Made by a program: the position numbers and the translations under genes. A DNA stretch of 64,000 nt from Bacteroides cellulosilyticus. GTDB taxonomy: Bacteria > Bacteroidota > Bacteroidia > Bacteroidales > Bacteroidaceae. Under the pieces are notes generated by a model. That model saw only the letters and a program-made list of their open reading frames with translations. It searched no databases and had not been told where the DNA came from. Where the stretch lies: positions 4,960,501 to 5,024,500 of the forward strand of contig NZ_CP081903.1 in the NCBI RefSeq assembly GCF_020091405.1, in the 5' to 3' direction. Every line of letters begins with the position of its first letter. Position 1 is the first letter of the stretch. Shown here one piece after another: positions 25,536-34,368 of the stretch.

Positions 25536-27380
25536 ATGAGAAAATTAATTTTCTTATGGATAGCACTGGTAGTAGTCAGTCTGCAAGCTTTGGCTAATGA
25601 CAAGGTGTCATTTACCGCGTCAGCTCCTGATGCTGTAGCGGTGGGTGACCAGTTCAGACTGGCATATACAGTGACTACACAGAAGGTGAGAGATTTCCGT
25701 GCTCCCTCTATTAAGGGATTTGACGTACTGATGGGACCCAGTCGCTCTCAGCAAAGTAGTATGCAAATAGTTAATGGGGTATCGACCTCAACCAGCAGTA
25801 TTACTTTCACTTATATACTGATGGCTACTTCTGAAGGTAGTTTCACAATTCCGGGAGCTACTATTACGGCTGATGGTAATCAGATGGTTTCTAATTCTGT
25901 GCAAATCAAGGTTTTACCAGCGGATCAGGCTGGAGCAGCTTCTTCAGGCGGAGGTAATAGTAGCCAGCAGGGTAATACCAGCCGTGCTTCTTCAGGAACT
26001 TCTGTTTCCAATCAGGACCTCTTTATTTTGCCTACTATTAGTAAGACCAATGTGTATGAACAAGAAGCATTCTTGCTGACTTATAAAATTTATACTCTGG
26101 TTGACCTTCGCGGTTTTGACAATGTTAAACTTCCTGATTTTAAGGGATTTCATTCACAAGAAGTAGAACTTCCGGGTGATAGAAAATGGAGCTTGGAACA
26201 TTATAAGGGACGGAATTATCAAACTACCGTTTACCGGCAATTTGTGCTGTTTCCGCAGCAGTCTGGTAATTTGACTATTGATCCGGCACGTTTTGATGCT
26301 TCTATTGCTAAAGCTACTCATGTATCTGATCCGTTTGAAGCTTTCTTTAATGGTGGCAGTAACTACATTGAAGTCAAAAAGACATTGATGACACCGAAAC
26401 TAACTGTAGATGTAAAACCCTTACCAGGCGATAAACCTGCTGATTTTTCCGGTGGAGTGGGAGAGTTTAGCATTTCTTCTTCCATTAATAGTACTAATGT
26501 AAAGACAAACGATGCTGTAACTATTAAACTCGTTATTTCCGGTACAGGCAATTTGAAGTTAATAGGTGATCCTGAGGTGAAATTCCCAGATGACTTCGAG
26601 GTATATGACCCTAAAGTTGATAATAAATTCAGGCTGACAAGTGCAGGACTTTCGGGTAGTAAGGTTATTGAATATCTGGCTATTCCACGCAATGCCGGAA
26701 CATTTAAAATACCAGCGGTGAAATTCAGCTATTTTGATATCAAATCCCGTACTTATAAGTTATTGACTACCGAAGAGTATGAATTGCATGTAGAGAAAGG
26801 TGAAGGAAATGCAGCGCAAACTATTGCTAACTTTACGAATAAAGAGGATTTGAAAGTCTTGAATGAGGATATTCGCTTCATCAAGCAAAATGATGTAACG
26901 CTTTCTCAAAAGGGAGACTTCTTCTTTGACTCTATGTTGTACTGGTTGCTCTATTTAGTACCTGGTGTTGCGTTTATCATTTTCTTTATCATTTACCGTA
27001 AGCAGATAGCAGCTAACGCTAACGTTGCGAAAATGCGTACGAAAAAGGCAAATAAGGTTGCTGTTAAACGTATGAAGTTAGCTGGTAAGTTGTTAGCTGA
27101 GAATAAAAAAGATGTTTTCTATGACGAAGTATTGAAGGCTCTTTGGGGATATATAAGCGATAAATTGAATATTCCGGTTTCTCGACTTTCAAAAGATAAT
27201 ATTGAAGAGGAACTTCGTAAATATGGAGTGGAGGATACTTTGATTAAAGAATTCCTGGCTGCATTGAATGATTGTGAGTTTGCCCGTTTTGCTCCTGGCG
27301 ATGATAACCAGGCTATGGATAAAGTCTATTCGGCTTCATTAGCAGTAATAAGTAAAATGGAGAATTCGATTAAACATTAA
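25536..27380 (+). CDS. batD: BatD: large periplasmic protein with one membrane anchor
   Basis: 614 residues. A signal peptide (to about residue 20) is followed by repeated Ig-like beta domains (DKVSFTASAPDAVAVGDQFR; PRNAGTFKIPAVKFSYFDI), a Ser/Gly-rich linker near 130-150, a membrane helix at about 469-487 (YWLLYLVPGVAFIIFFIIYR) and a cytoplasmic helical tail. This is the BatD/oxygen-tolerance family layout. It lies 22 bp after batC and 12 bp before batE. Confidence 0.93.
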   Translation: MRKLIFLWIALVVVSLQALANDKVSFTASAPDAVAVGDQFRLAYTVTTQKVRDFRAPSIKGFDVLMGPSRSQQSSMQIVNGVSTSTSSITFTYILMATSEGSFTIPGATITADGNQMVSNSVQIKVLPADQAGAASSGGGNSSQQGNTSRASSGTSVSNQDLFILPTISKTNVYEQEAFLLTYKIYTLVDLRGFDNVKLPDFKGFHSQEVELPGDRKWSLEHYKGRNYQTTVYRQFVLFPQQSGNLTIDPARFDASIAKATHVSDPFEAFFNGGSNYIEVKKTLMTPKLTVDVKPLPGDKPADFSGGVGEFSISSSINSTNVKTNDAVTIKLVISGTGNLKLIGDPEVKFPDDFEVYDPKVDNKFRLTSAGLSGSKVIEYLAIPRNAGTFKIPAVKFSYFDIKSRTYKLLTTEEYELHVEKGEGNAAQTIANFTNKEDLKVLNEDIRFIKQNDVTLSQKGDFFFDSMLYWLLYLVPGVAFIIFFIIYRKQIAANANVAKMRTKKANKVAVKRMKLAGKLLAENKKDVFYDEVLKALWGYISDKLNIPVSRLSKDNIEEELRKYGVEDTLIKEFLAALNDCEFARFAPGDDNQAMDKVYSASLAVISKMENSIKH

Positions 27381-27392
27381 TTAGGAGGCTAT

Positions 27393-28232
27393 ATGATGAA
27401 AAAAATACTGTTTTTTACTTTTGTTGGCCTGTTAATGGCATTGACCTCTTTTGGACAGACTGCATCGGATACATTACAACAAGCGAATGATTCGGTAACA
27501 ATAGGTTCACACACTGAATTTTCAGCTGCTGCGCAAGAGAATAGTGTGACAAAAGCAGAAGGAGATAGCGCATATATGAAGAATGATTATGCCTCTGCTA
27601 TTCAGATATATGAAGCTCTGCTGAAAGAAGGAGAAGCGGCTGAGGTATACTATAACTTAGGAAATAGCTACTATAAGGCTGGTGATATAGCAAAAGCCAT
27701 TTTAAATTATGAGCGTGCACTTTTAATACAGCCAGGCAATGCTGATATTCGGGCTAATTTGGAGATTGCTCGTGCAAAAACAATTGATAAAGTGATTCCC
27801 GTACCCGAGGTTTTCTTTGTATCCTGGACGAAATCGTTGATTAATTGTTTGAGTGTGGATGCTTGGGCAAAGGTAGGCGTTGTTTGTTTCTTTTTGTTGC
27901 TTGCATCTCTTTATTTCTTCTTCTTTTCCAAGCAAATCGTGTGGAAGAAAATAGGATTTATTGCAGGGATAGTATTTCTGGTGTTAGTTATATTAGCGAA
28001 TGTCTTTGCTTTTCAACAGAAAAATGAGCTATTGAATCGTAACAATGCTATCGTACTAACTCCAAGTGTAACAGTACGTAGTACTCCAAGTGAAAGTGGC
28101 ACCAGTTTGTTTATATTGCATGAGGGACGGAAGGTCGAAATTAAAGATAACTCCATGCGTGAATGGAAAGAAATCCGCTTAGAGGATGGTAAAGTAGGAT
28201 GGGTACCTGCGTCATCTGTTGAAGTTATCTGA
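27393..28232 (+). CDS. batE: BatE: TPR and SH3 membrane protein
   Basis: 279 residues. A signal sequence is followed by two tetratricopeptide repeats (YYNLGNSYYKAGDIAKAILN), two membrane helices (about 155-175 and 185-208) and a C-terminal bacterial SH3 domain (SVTVRSTPSESGTSLFILHE, KVGWVPASSVEVI). It is the last gene of the bat operon. A relatively good ribosome site, ggagg, stands 8 bp before the ATG, which is unusual in this window. A terminator follows at 28271. Confidence 0.92.
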   Translation: MMKKILFFTFVGLLMALTSFGQTASDTLQQANDSVTIGSHTEFSAAAQENSVTKAEGDSAYMKNDYASAIQIYEALLKEGEAAEVYYNLGNSYYKAGDIAKAILNYERALLIQPGNADIRANLEIARAKTIDKVIPVPEVFFVSWTKSLINCLSVDAWAKVGVVCFFLLLASLYFFFFSKQIVWKKIGFIAGIVFLVLVILANVFAFQQKNELLNRNNAIVLTPSVTVRSTPSESGTSLFILHEGRKVEIKDNSMREWKEIRLEDGKVGWVPASSVEVI

Positions 28233-28270
28233 TAGATATAATTCTTTCATAATAAGATAGTTAATAATAA

Positions 28271-28326
28271 AAAGAAGCCTGTTGAAAGGAAAAATATAAA
28301 TCTCCTTTTGACAGGCTTCTTTATTT
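28271..28326 (+). terminator. Terminator of the bat operon
   Basis: AAGAAGCCTGT pairs with ACAGGCTTCTT; an inner stem aaaggaaaaat.../...ctcctttt extends it. The 3' arm runs into ttatttttg. Confidence 0.85.
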
Positions 28327-28350
28327 TTGTAAAAAAGACACTGAAATAGT

Positions 28351-28380
28351 TTGTTTTATCTTTTTTTTTCCTTAAGTTTA
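28351..28380 (+). promoter_or_regulatory. Possible promoter of the small HTH gene
   Basis: TTG (28351-28353), a 19-bp spacer and TAAGTTTA (28373-28380). If correct, the in-frame GTG at 28392 would fall at the very 5' end and the ATG at 28431 is the start. Confidence 0.45.
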
Positions 28381-28430
28381 TAGCGTGATAAGTGAAACTC
28401 ACAGAGTTATTAACCATTAAATTTATAAAT

Positions 28431-28703
28431 ATGAGAACAATAACATTTAATGAACTTCGCAGAATTAAAGATTCATTACCTACTGGTAGTATGCATAGAA
28501 TAGCCGATGAGCTCGGATTGAACGTCGATACAGTTAGAAACTTTTTTGGCGGTCACAATTTCAAAGAGGGTAAGAGTGTTGGGATACATTTAGAGCCTGG
28601 TCCGGATGGTGGTTTGGTTATGTTGGATGATACTACCGTCCTTGATAGAGCTCTAAAAATTCTAGATGAAATGAATGCCAGTGCTGAGCCTGTTCGAGCT
28701 TAA
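28431..28703 (+). CDS. Small helix-turn-helix DNA-binding protein
   Basis: 90 residues from the ATG at 28431. MHRIADELGLNVDTVRNFFG looks like a helix-turn-helix, followed by a His/Gly loop and an acidic C-terminus with PGPDGGLVMLDDTTVLDRAL. I recognise it as a type conserved in Bacteroides, but I know no target. It has its own promoter and terminator and so is a single-gene unit. A GTG start at 28392 would add 13 residues of no clear value. Confidence 0.75.
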   Translation: MRTITFNELRRIKDSLPTGSMHRIADELGLNVDTVRNFFGGHNFKEGKSVGIHLEPGPDGGLVMLDDTTVLDRALKILDEMNASAEPVRA

Positions 28704-28723
28704 GAAAAGAAAGTTATAAATGA

Positions 28724-28756
28724 ATCCCAATTGATAGACAAACAATTGGGATTTCT
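28724..28756 (+). terminator. Terminator after the small HTH gene
   Basis: ATCCCAATTG pairs with CAATTGGGAT over a 9-nt loop and is followed by ttcttatttg. Confidence 0.8.
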
Positions 28757-28786
28757 TATTTGTTTATAAAGTAAAAACTGTTGATT

Positions 28787-29917
28787 ATGGAAGACAAGTT
28801 AGTAACCTTAGCTATTCTGACTTATGCAAAAGCTCAGATATTGAAGAATGTGCTTGAGAATGAAGGTATTGAAACCTATATTCATAATGTAAATCAAATA
28901 CAACCTGTAGTGTCTTCAGGTGTGCGCTTACGTATAAAAGAAAGCGATCTACCGCGTGCATTGAAGATAACTGAGAGCTCGGCTTGGCTTTCTGAAGAGG
29001 TAGTGGGAGGGAAGTCACCCAAAGTAGAAAAGGAGAGTAACAAGGTCTTAATTCCTGTAGACTTTTCTAATTATTCAATGAAGGCATGTGAGTTTGGTTT
29101 TAATTTTGCTCAGAATATGGGAGCGGAAGTTGTGCTGCTTCATGTTTACTTTACACCAATCTATACCACATCATTACCTTATGGAGATGTTTTTAATTAT
29201 CAGCTTACAGATGATGAAAATGTAAAAAACATATTACAAAAAGTTCATGCAGACTTAAACTCTTTATCTGACAAGGTAAAAGCAAAAGTAGCTTCAGGAG
29301 AGTTTCCGAATGTAAAATATAATTGTGTGTTGCGTGAAGGTATTCCAGAAGAGGAAATTCTTCGTTATTCGAAGGAATATCGGCCACGTATTGTTATTAT
29401 GGGGACTCGTGGTAAAAATCAGAAAGATATAGATTTAATTGGTAGTGTAACTGCTGAGGTAATTGAGCGAAACCGTGTACCAGTTTTAGCCATTCCCGAG
29501 AATACTCCATTTAAACAGTTGGCAGAAGCTAAACGTATTGCATTTATCACCAATTTTGATCAACGGGATTTAATCGCATTTGATTCTTTGATTGCTGCTT
29601 TAAAGCCATTTCATTTCTCTGTATCTTTGATTCATCTGTCAGATGTTAAGGACACTTGGAATGAAATTAAATTAGGTGGTATTAAGGAATACTTTCAAAA
29701 GCAGTATCCGGACCTGGAAATTCATTATGATGTTGTGATGAATGATGATTTCTTGAACAGCTTAGATAATTACATAAAAACTAATCATATTGATATAATT
29801 ACGTTGACTACTTATAAACGGAATATATTCTCTCGCTTATTTAATCCAGGTATTGCTCGGAAGATGATTTTTCATTCTGATACACCGTTGTTAGTTATTT
29901 ATGGACGCCCAAGCTAA
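28787..29917 (+). CDS. Tandem universal stress protein with N-terminal DUF2007-like domain
   Basis: 376 residues from the ATG at 28787. The first about 70 residues (VTLAILTYAKAQILKNVLEN, then GVRLRIKESDLPRAL) resemble the DUF2007 putative signal-transducing domain. Two UspA folds follow: the first with VLIPVDFSNYSMKACEFGF and the ATP-binding-type GTRGKNQKDIDLIGSVTAEV; the second (about 245-376) is diverged and lacks the glycine motif. Tandem Usp proteins are stress-induced cytoplasmic proteins, often ATP-binding. A TTG at 28781 is an alternative start two codons upstream. Confidence 0.85.
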   Translation: MEDKLVTLAILTYAKAQILKNVLENEGIETYIHNVNQIQPVVSSGVRLRIKESDLPRALKITESSAWLSEEVVGGKSPKVEKESNKVLIPVDFSNYSMKACEFGFNFAQNMGAEVVLLHVYFTPIYTTSLPYGDVFNYQLTDDENVKNILQKVHADLNSLSDKVKAKVASGEFPNVKYNCVLREGIPEEEILRYSKEYRPRIVIMGTRGKNQKDIDLIGSVTAEVIERNRVPVLAIPENTPFKQLAEAKRIAFITNFDQRDLIAFDSLIAALKPFHFSVSLIHLSDVKDTWNEIKLGGIKEYFQKQYPDLEIHYDVVMNDDFLNSLDNYIKTNHIDIITLTTYKRNIFSRLFNPGIARKMIFHSDTPLLVIYGRPS

Positions 29918-29989
29918 AGTAAATAGCGCAAGCATTTCGAATTATTATTATCAATATCATGATTATGTTTAATATATAATACTAGTTGC

Positions 29990-30135
29990 AAAATTAAAGC
30001 CAACTTCTTGGGGCTACCCATATCTTGCGATCCTGCCCTGCCCCCGGTGTGTTGGGATTGACGGAGTGACGCATAGCCCTTATTGCAGGTTAAACGTACC
30101 CAGCCCTCACTTATACGGCATGTGTACTTAATCAT
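29990..30135 (-). other. GC-rich intergenic island of unknown nature
   Basis: About 130 bp (roughly 50-55% GC by eye) between AT-rich flanks in the 307-bp gap between the stress protein and TPR genes. On the minus strand a 73-codon ORF (30135-29914) covers it, but the reading looks unprotein-like, with no hydrophobic periodicity, and it runs on into unrelated AT-rich sequence, so I do not call a gene. It could be a dispersed repeat or a structured RNA. Confidence 0.4.
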
Positions 30136-30143
30136 ATAAAATA

Positions 30144-30177
30144 AACCCTAAAAGTTTTTTGTCTAACTTTTAGGGTT
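30144..30177. terminator. Bidirectional terminator
   Basis: AACCCTAAAAGTT pairs with AACTTTTAGGGTT over an 8-nt loop, between the convergent stress-protein and TPR genes. Confidence 0.75.
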
Positions 30178-30224
30178 CACTTCAAAAAATCTATTTTGAG
30201 ACAGCTGTTTTTTAAGTTTATACT

Positions 30225-31436
30225 TTACATCAGCTTTTCAATTTCTTCAAATTCTGGTCCCATATCTAAATTATAATATACTCTGTAAAGACCATTCAAC
30301 CATAAATCCTTTTGGTCAGGTTTTAATTCTCTTGCTTTTTCATAGCAAGGTTTTGCATTTTCATAGAAAGCTTTCAAAGTAATCTGATCTTCTTTATATT
30401 TAGGATCATTAACGTCAGTAGTAGCTTTTTCTGAGAAGTCTTGAGCTTGGAGACAGTAGATCAGTCCTAAATTGGAATAAGCTTCTGCATAAGTAGGATC
30501 TACTTCAATTGTCTTTTTGTAGTATTCAATAGCCTTATCATAATCCTTCATATTATGGTAAAGATATCCTTTTACGTACAGATAGAATGTATTATTGGGG
30601 TCTTTAGCTAACATTTCATCAGCGAATTGCATAGCTTCATCGTATTTATTGTTATTGCTATAATAATCAATTAAATGACCGAAGAAGAATGAATGTTGAG
30701 GGTATTTTTGCAAACCTTCTTTCAATGAAGCAATCCACTTAACAGTATCACCTTGTGCTTTTAAAGCTGTAGAGATGAACTCCATAGCATACTGACCTAC
30801 TTCTTTGTCGTTCTGTGCATAAGGAGCATATTTCAGAACACTGGGATAATCCTCCATCTTTGCTGCTGCCAAGCTTGCATAATAAGCAATCTGAGCTAAG
30901 AGTGTATCTGTCTGCAAGAAATTTTCCTTTTCAAACATCGGATTCTGAGCAATTTCAATATAAGTTCCAAAGAAATCTAATGCTTCTTTGTTCTTCTCTA
31001 AGTTATAATATTGAATACCGCCATTGATCAAGTTTGGGCGTTCTGCTACAATAGCAGCAGCATTGGGTTTTCTGTACTTGTTCTTGATTTTTCCCTTTTC
31101 ATTTGGAACCTGTGCGAGTTCATCGCACTTAAGGTAGTATTTGCACATATTCAATGCGCTATTATATACCTTAAGAGTATCATAAGGTTTTCTTAAATAG
31201 GCATTTTCCATCTGTTTTTCATTAATCCTTTTCTGAATAAAACCTGCTACATCCCAAGTATCGGCATTATCCTTTGTTTCAGGATTAGTCAAGGCTTGAT
31301 TGATGAGCTGCTCGGCCTTATTAAAGTCCGGATTCACTTCATTTGCAATGCTTTTAGCTTCTTTCACAGTCTTTTCTTGAGCGAAAGTGAAGCCTGCAGC
31401 GAGCAATAAAATCACTGAAAATAATACTCTTTTCAT
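30225..31436 (-). CDS. Exported tetratricopeptide-repeat protein
   Basis: 403 residues from the ATG at 31436. The signal peptide is MKRVLFSVILLLAAGFTFAQ. The rest is helical with several TPR units, the clearest being DEAMQFADEMLAKDPNNTFY, DYDKAIEYYKKTIEVDPTYA and AYSNLGLIYCLQAQDFSEKA. It is probably periplasmic; the partner is unknown. The ORF can be opened to 31484, but that would overlap the gyrA stop and hide the signal peptide. It lies 31 bp downstream of gyrA on the same strand and is probably co-transcribed. Confidence 0.85.
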   Translation of the reverse strand: MKRVLFSVILLLAAGFTFAQEKTVKEAKSIANEVNPDFNKAEQLINQALTNPETKDNADTWDVAGFIQKRINEKQMENAYLRKPYDTLKVYNSALNMCKYYLKCDELAQVPNEKGKIKNKYRKPNAAAIVAERPNLINGGIQYYNLEKNKEALDFFGTYIEIAQNPMFEKENFLQTDTLLAQIAYYASLAAAKMEDYPSVLKYAPYAQNDKEVGQYAMEFISTALKAQGDTVKWIASLKEGLQKYPQHSFFFGHLIDYYSNNNKYDEAMQFADEMLAKDPNNTFYLYVKGYLYHNMKDYDKAIEYYKKTIEVDPTYAEAYSNLGLIYCLQAQDFSEKATTDVNDPKYKEDQITLKAFYENAKPCYEKARELKPDQKDLWLNGLYRVYYNLDMGPEFEEIEKLM

Positions 31437-31467
31437 GATAGTTGTAAAATTAAAATTAATATTATGT

Positions 31468-34035
31468 CTATTCTTCATCTTCATTATTGACTTTATTATC
31501 AGAGTTATAGTTTTCCTCCTCTCCTTCTACCTCATTTATAGTGGGAATCGGAGAATTTTCATCATCAACAGGAATCTCATCTTCCATGCTTTCTGATGTA
31601 ACTTTACATACTGAACCGATCTCATCGTTTCTCTTTTCAAGATTGATCAGACGAACACCCTGGGTAGCACGACCCATAATACGGACATCAGCAACTTTCA
31701 GACGAATGGTGATACCAGATTTATTGATAATCATCAGGTCATTATCATCTGTTACAGACTTGATTGTTACCAATTTACCTGTTTTATCGGTGATATTCAT
31801 CGTCTTAACACCCTTGCCACCACGATTAGTCTTACGGTAGTCTTCGATATCAGAACGTTTACCATAACCTTGTTCAGAAACGACCATAATGGTTTCTGCT
31901 TCAAGATCTTTAATACAAATCATTCCTACGACTTCATCTTGTCCGTCTTCGTCAAGCGTCATACCACGTACACCGGTTGCAGTACGTCCCATAACGCGTA
32001 CAGCACTTTCGTGGAAGCGAATAGCACGTCCATTACGGTTGGCAATGATGATTTCATTGTCACCATTAGTCATACGTACTTCAATAACGCGGTCGTCCTC
32101 ACGGATAGTAATAGCGTTTACACCATTCTGGCGAGGGCGGGAATACTGTTCAAGTAATGTCTTCTTAATAACACCATTCTTGGTACAGAATAAGACATAA
32201 TGACTGTTAATGAAGTCTGTGTCAGAAAGGTTCTTCACACGCAGATATGCATTTACAGCATCATCAGAATCAATATTCAGCAGGTTCTGAATAGCACGTC
32301 CCTTGGAATTCTTGGTACCTTCAGGGATTTCATATACTTTAAGCCAATAACACTTACCCTTTTGAGTAAAGAACATCATGGTATTGTGCATGGTTGCCGG
32401 ATATATGTGTTCAATGAAGTCTGCATCGCGGGTATCTGTACCCTTGGAGCCTACTCCACCACGGTTTTGAGCACGGAACTCACTCAATGGAGTACGTTTA
32501 ATATAGCCCATATGAGAAATGGTGATAATCATTTCGTCATCTGCATAGAAATCCTCCGGATTGAATTCTTCGGATGAATAAACAATCTCAGAACGACGTT
32601 CATCTCCGTATTTTGCTTTTACTTCAATTAATTCATCAGTAATAACTTTGCGGCAAAGTTCGTCATTCGACAGAATTTCTTCGTAATAAGCAATCAGCTT
32701 CATTACTTCTTCATATTCAGCGTGGAGCTGATCTTGCATCAGTCCGGTCAATTGGCGCAGACGCATTTCTACGATGGCACGAGACTGAATTTCTGTTAAT
32801 TGGAAGCGTTCTATCAAGCCGGCAATAGCATCATTAGGTGTCTTTGCGGCACGGATGATACGGATTACTTCATCGATATTATCTGATGCTATGATTAAGC
32901 CTTCCAATATATGAGCGCGTTCTTTAGCCTTACGTAAGTCATATTGAGTACGACGGATAACCACCTCATGGCGATGTTCTACGAAGTACTTAATCATGTC
33001 TTTCAGATTCAGCAAACGGGGACGTCCGTGTACCAATGCTACGTTGTTCACACTAAAAGAAGTCTGTAACAACGTCATTTTATAGAGCTTATTCAAGACT
33101 ACGCTGGCGTTGGCATCACGTTTGATATCAATCACGATACGCATACCTTCACGGTCAGACTCGTCATTGGCATTAGAGATACCTTCTATCTTCTTATCAT
33201 TGGCTAAATCTGCGATATTCTTGATCAGTTCCGCCTTATTGACACCATACGGGATTTCCGTGATGACAATTTTGTCATGTGTAGAACTGGTTTCAATTTC
33301 TGCTCTTGCACGCATGATAACGCGACCGCGACCGGTAAGATATGCCTCGCGTACGCCACTCATACCATATATATATCCTCCTGTTGGGAAATCAGGAGCT
33401 TTCACATAGTTCATCAACTCCTCTATCTCAATATCGTTGTTCTCGATGTATGCAATGCAAGCATCAATAACCTCTGAAAGGTTGTGGGTCGGCATATTGG
33501 TTGCCATACCTACAGCAATACCAGATGCACCGTTTACCAAAAGATTTGGGATACGGGTAGGCATAACGGTAGGTTCCTGCAAAGAATCGTCGAAGTTGCT
33601 CTGCATATCAACGGTTTCTTTGTCGAGGTCTTGCATCATATCTTCACCGATCTTGCGCAAGCGACACTCGGTGTAACGCATAGCTGCTGCGCTATCGCCG
33701 TCTACCGAACCATAGTTACCCTGGCCATCTACCACCATGTAACGCATTGCCCAAGGCTGTGCCATACGAACTAATGCACCGTAAACGGAAGAGTCACCAT
33801 GCGGGTGATACTTACCCAATACTTCACCTACAACTCTGGCTGATTTTTTATAAGGTTTATCAGACGTATTTCCCAGTCCCATCATTCCGAAGAGAATTCT
33901 ACGGTGGACAGGCTTAAAACCATCTCTAACATCCGGAAGGGCACGCGAAACGATGACCGACATGGAGTAGTCAATGTACGATGACTTCATTTCCTCCTCG
34001 ATGTTAATCTTTATAATTCTGTCTTGTTCAAGCAT
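31468..34035 (-). CDS. gyrA: DNA gyrase subunit A
   Basis: 855 residues. The breakage-reunion domain has the catalytic tyrosine in AMRYTECRL and the quinolone-resistance region [19 protein letters not shown]; the Ser at the position of E. coli Ser83 is kept. The Gly at the position of E. coli Asp87 is, as far as I recall, the normal Bacteroides residue. The C-terminal beta-pinwheel has the GyrA-box (NRGGKGVKT). The last 40 residues are acidic. With GyrB it introduces negative supercoils using ATP. Confidence 0.97.
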   Translation of the reverse strand: MLEQDRIIKINIEEEMKSSYIDYSMSVIVSRALPDVRDGFKPVHRRILFGMMGLGNTSDKPYKKSARVVGEVLGKYHPHGDSSVYGALVRMAQPWAMRYMVVDGQGNYGSVDGDSAAAMRYTECRLRKIGEDMMQDLDKETVDMQSNFDDSLQEPTVMPTRIPNLLVNGASGIAVGMATNMPTHNLSEVIDACIAYIENNDIEIEELMNYVKAPDFPTGGYIYGMSGVREAYLTGRGRVIMRARAEIETSSTHDKIVITEIPYGVNKAELIKNIADLANDKKIEGISNANDESDREGMRIVIDIKRDANASVVLNKLYKMTLLQTSFSVNNVALVHGRPRLLNLKDMIKYFVEHRHEVVIRRTQYDLRKAKERAHILEGLIIASDNIDEVIRIIRAAKTPNDAIAGLIERFQLTEIQSRAIVEMRLRQLTGLMQDQLHAEYEEVMKLIAYYEEILSNDELCRKVITDELIEVKAKYGDERRSEIVYSSEEFNPEDFYADDEMIITISHMGYIKRTPLSEFRAQNRGGVGSKGTDTRDADFIEHIYPATMHNTMMFFTQKGKCYWLKVYEIPEGTKNSKGRAIQNLLNIDSDDAVNAYLRVKNLSDTDFINSHYVLFCTKNGVIKKTLLEQYSRPRQNGVNAITIREDDRVIEVRMTNGDNEIIIANRNGRAIRFHESAVRVMGRTATGVRGMTLDEDGQDEVVGMICIKDLEAETIMVVSEQGYGKRSDIEDYRKTNRGGKGVKTMNITDKTGKLVTIKSVTDDNDLMIINKSGITIRLKVADVRIMGRATQGVRLINLEKRNDEIGSVCKVTSESMEDEIPVDDENSPIPTINEVEGEEENYNSDNKVNNEDEE

Positions 34036-34082
34036 TTAAAAAGATTATTAATTATACATACTTTGGTTCATGAAAAACCACG

Positions 34083-34111
34083 CTAAAGTACTGCTTTTTT
34101 ACGATATACAA
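34083..34111 (-). promoter_or_regulatory. Possible promoter of gyrA
   Basis: On the minus strand TTG (34111-34109), an 18-bp spacer and TACTTTAG (34090-34083), about 50 bp before the ATG at 34035. It lies in the 333-bp divergent gap 34036-34368 shared with clpC. Confidence 0.45.
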
Positions 34112-34319
34112 AAGTTTTCGCCCATAAACTTTATTTCAGAACCATTCTCTCACCTACTTTGTTCTTATAATATATAAATAAGGTATTAATAAGGAGCTTT
34201 TTCCCAAGAATGAAAGTACTTTAGTATGATACTGGTGAACGGATATTAAACTGTGGCACGGGTTTTGTATATAAATAATAAATAAAACGATAGAATACGT
34301 ACTGGAAATTATAAATGCG

Positions 34320-34327
34320 TATCTTTG
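34320..34327 (+). promoter_or_regulatory. -7 box for clpC
   Basis: TATCTTTG lies 41 bp before the clpC ATG. No CIRCE palindrome or other heat-shock operator was seen in the 34036-34368 gap. Confidence 0.5.
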
Positions 34328-34368
34328 TATTAAGTAACACCTTAGAATAAGGAAGGAGAATATTAAGT

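Noticed and set aside
29914..30135. 73-codon minus-strand ORF over the GC-rich block
   Set aside because: Crosses from GC-rich into unrelated AT-rich sequence, lacks protein-like periodicity, and has no promoter at its start.
34036..34368. CIRCE-type heat-shock operator for clpC
   Set aside because: No TTAGCACTC-N9-GAGTGCTAA-like inverted repeat is present in the gap.
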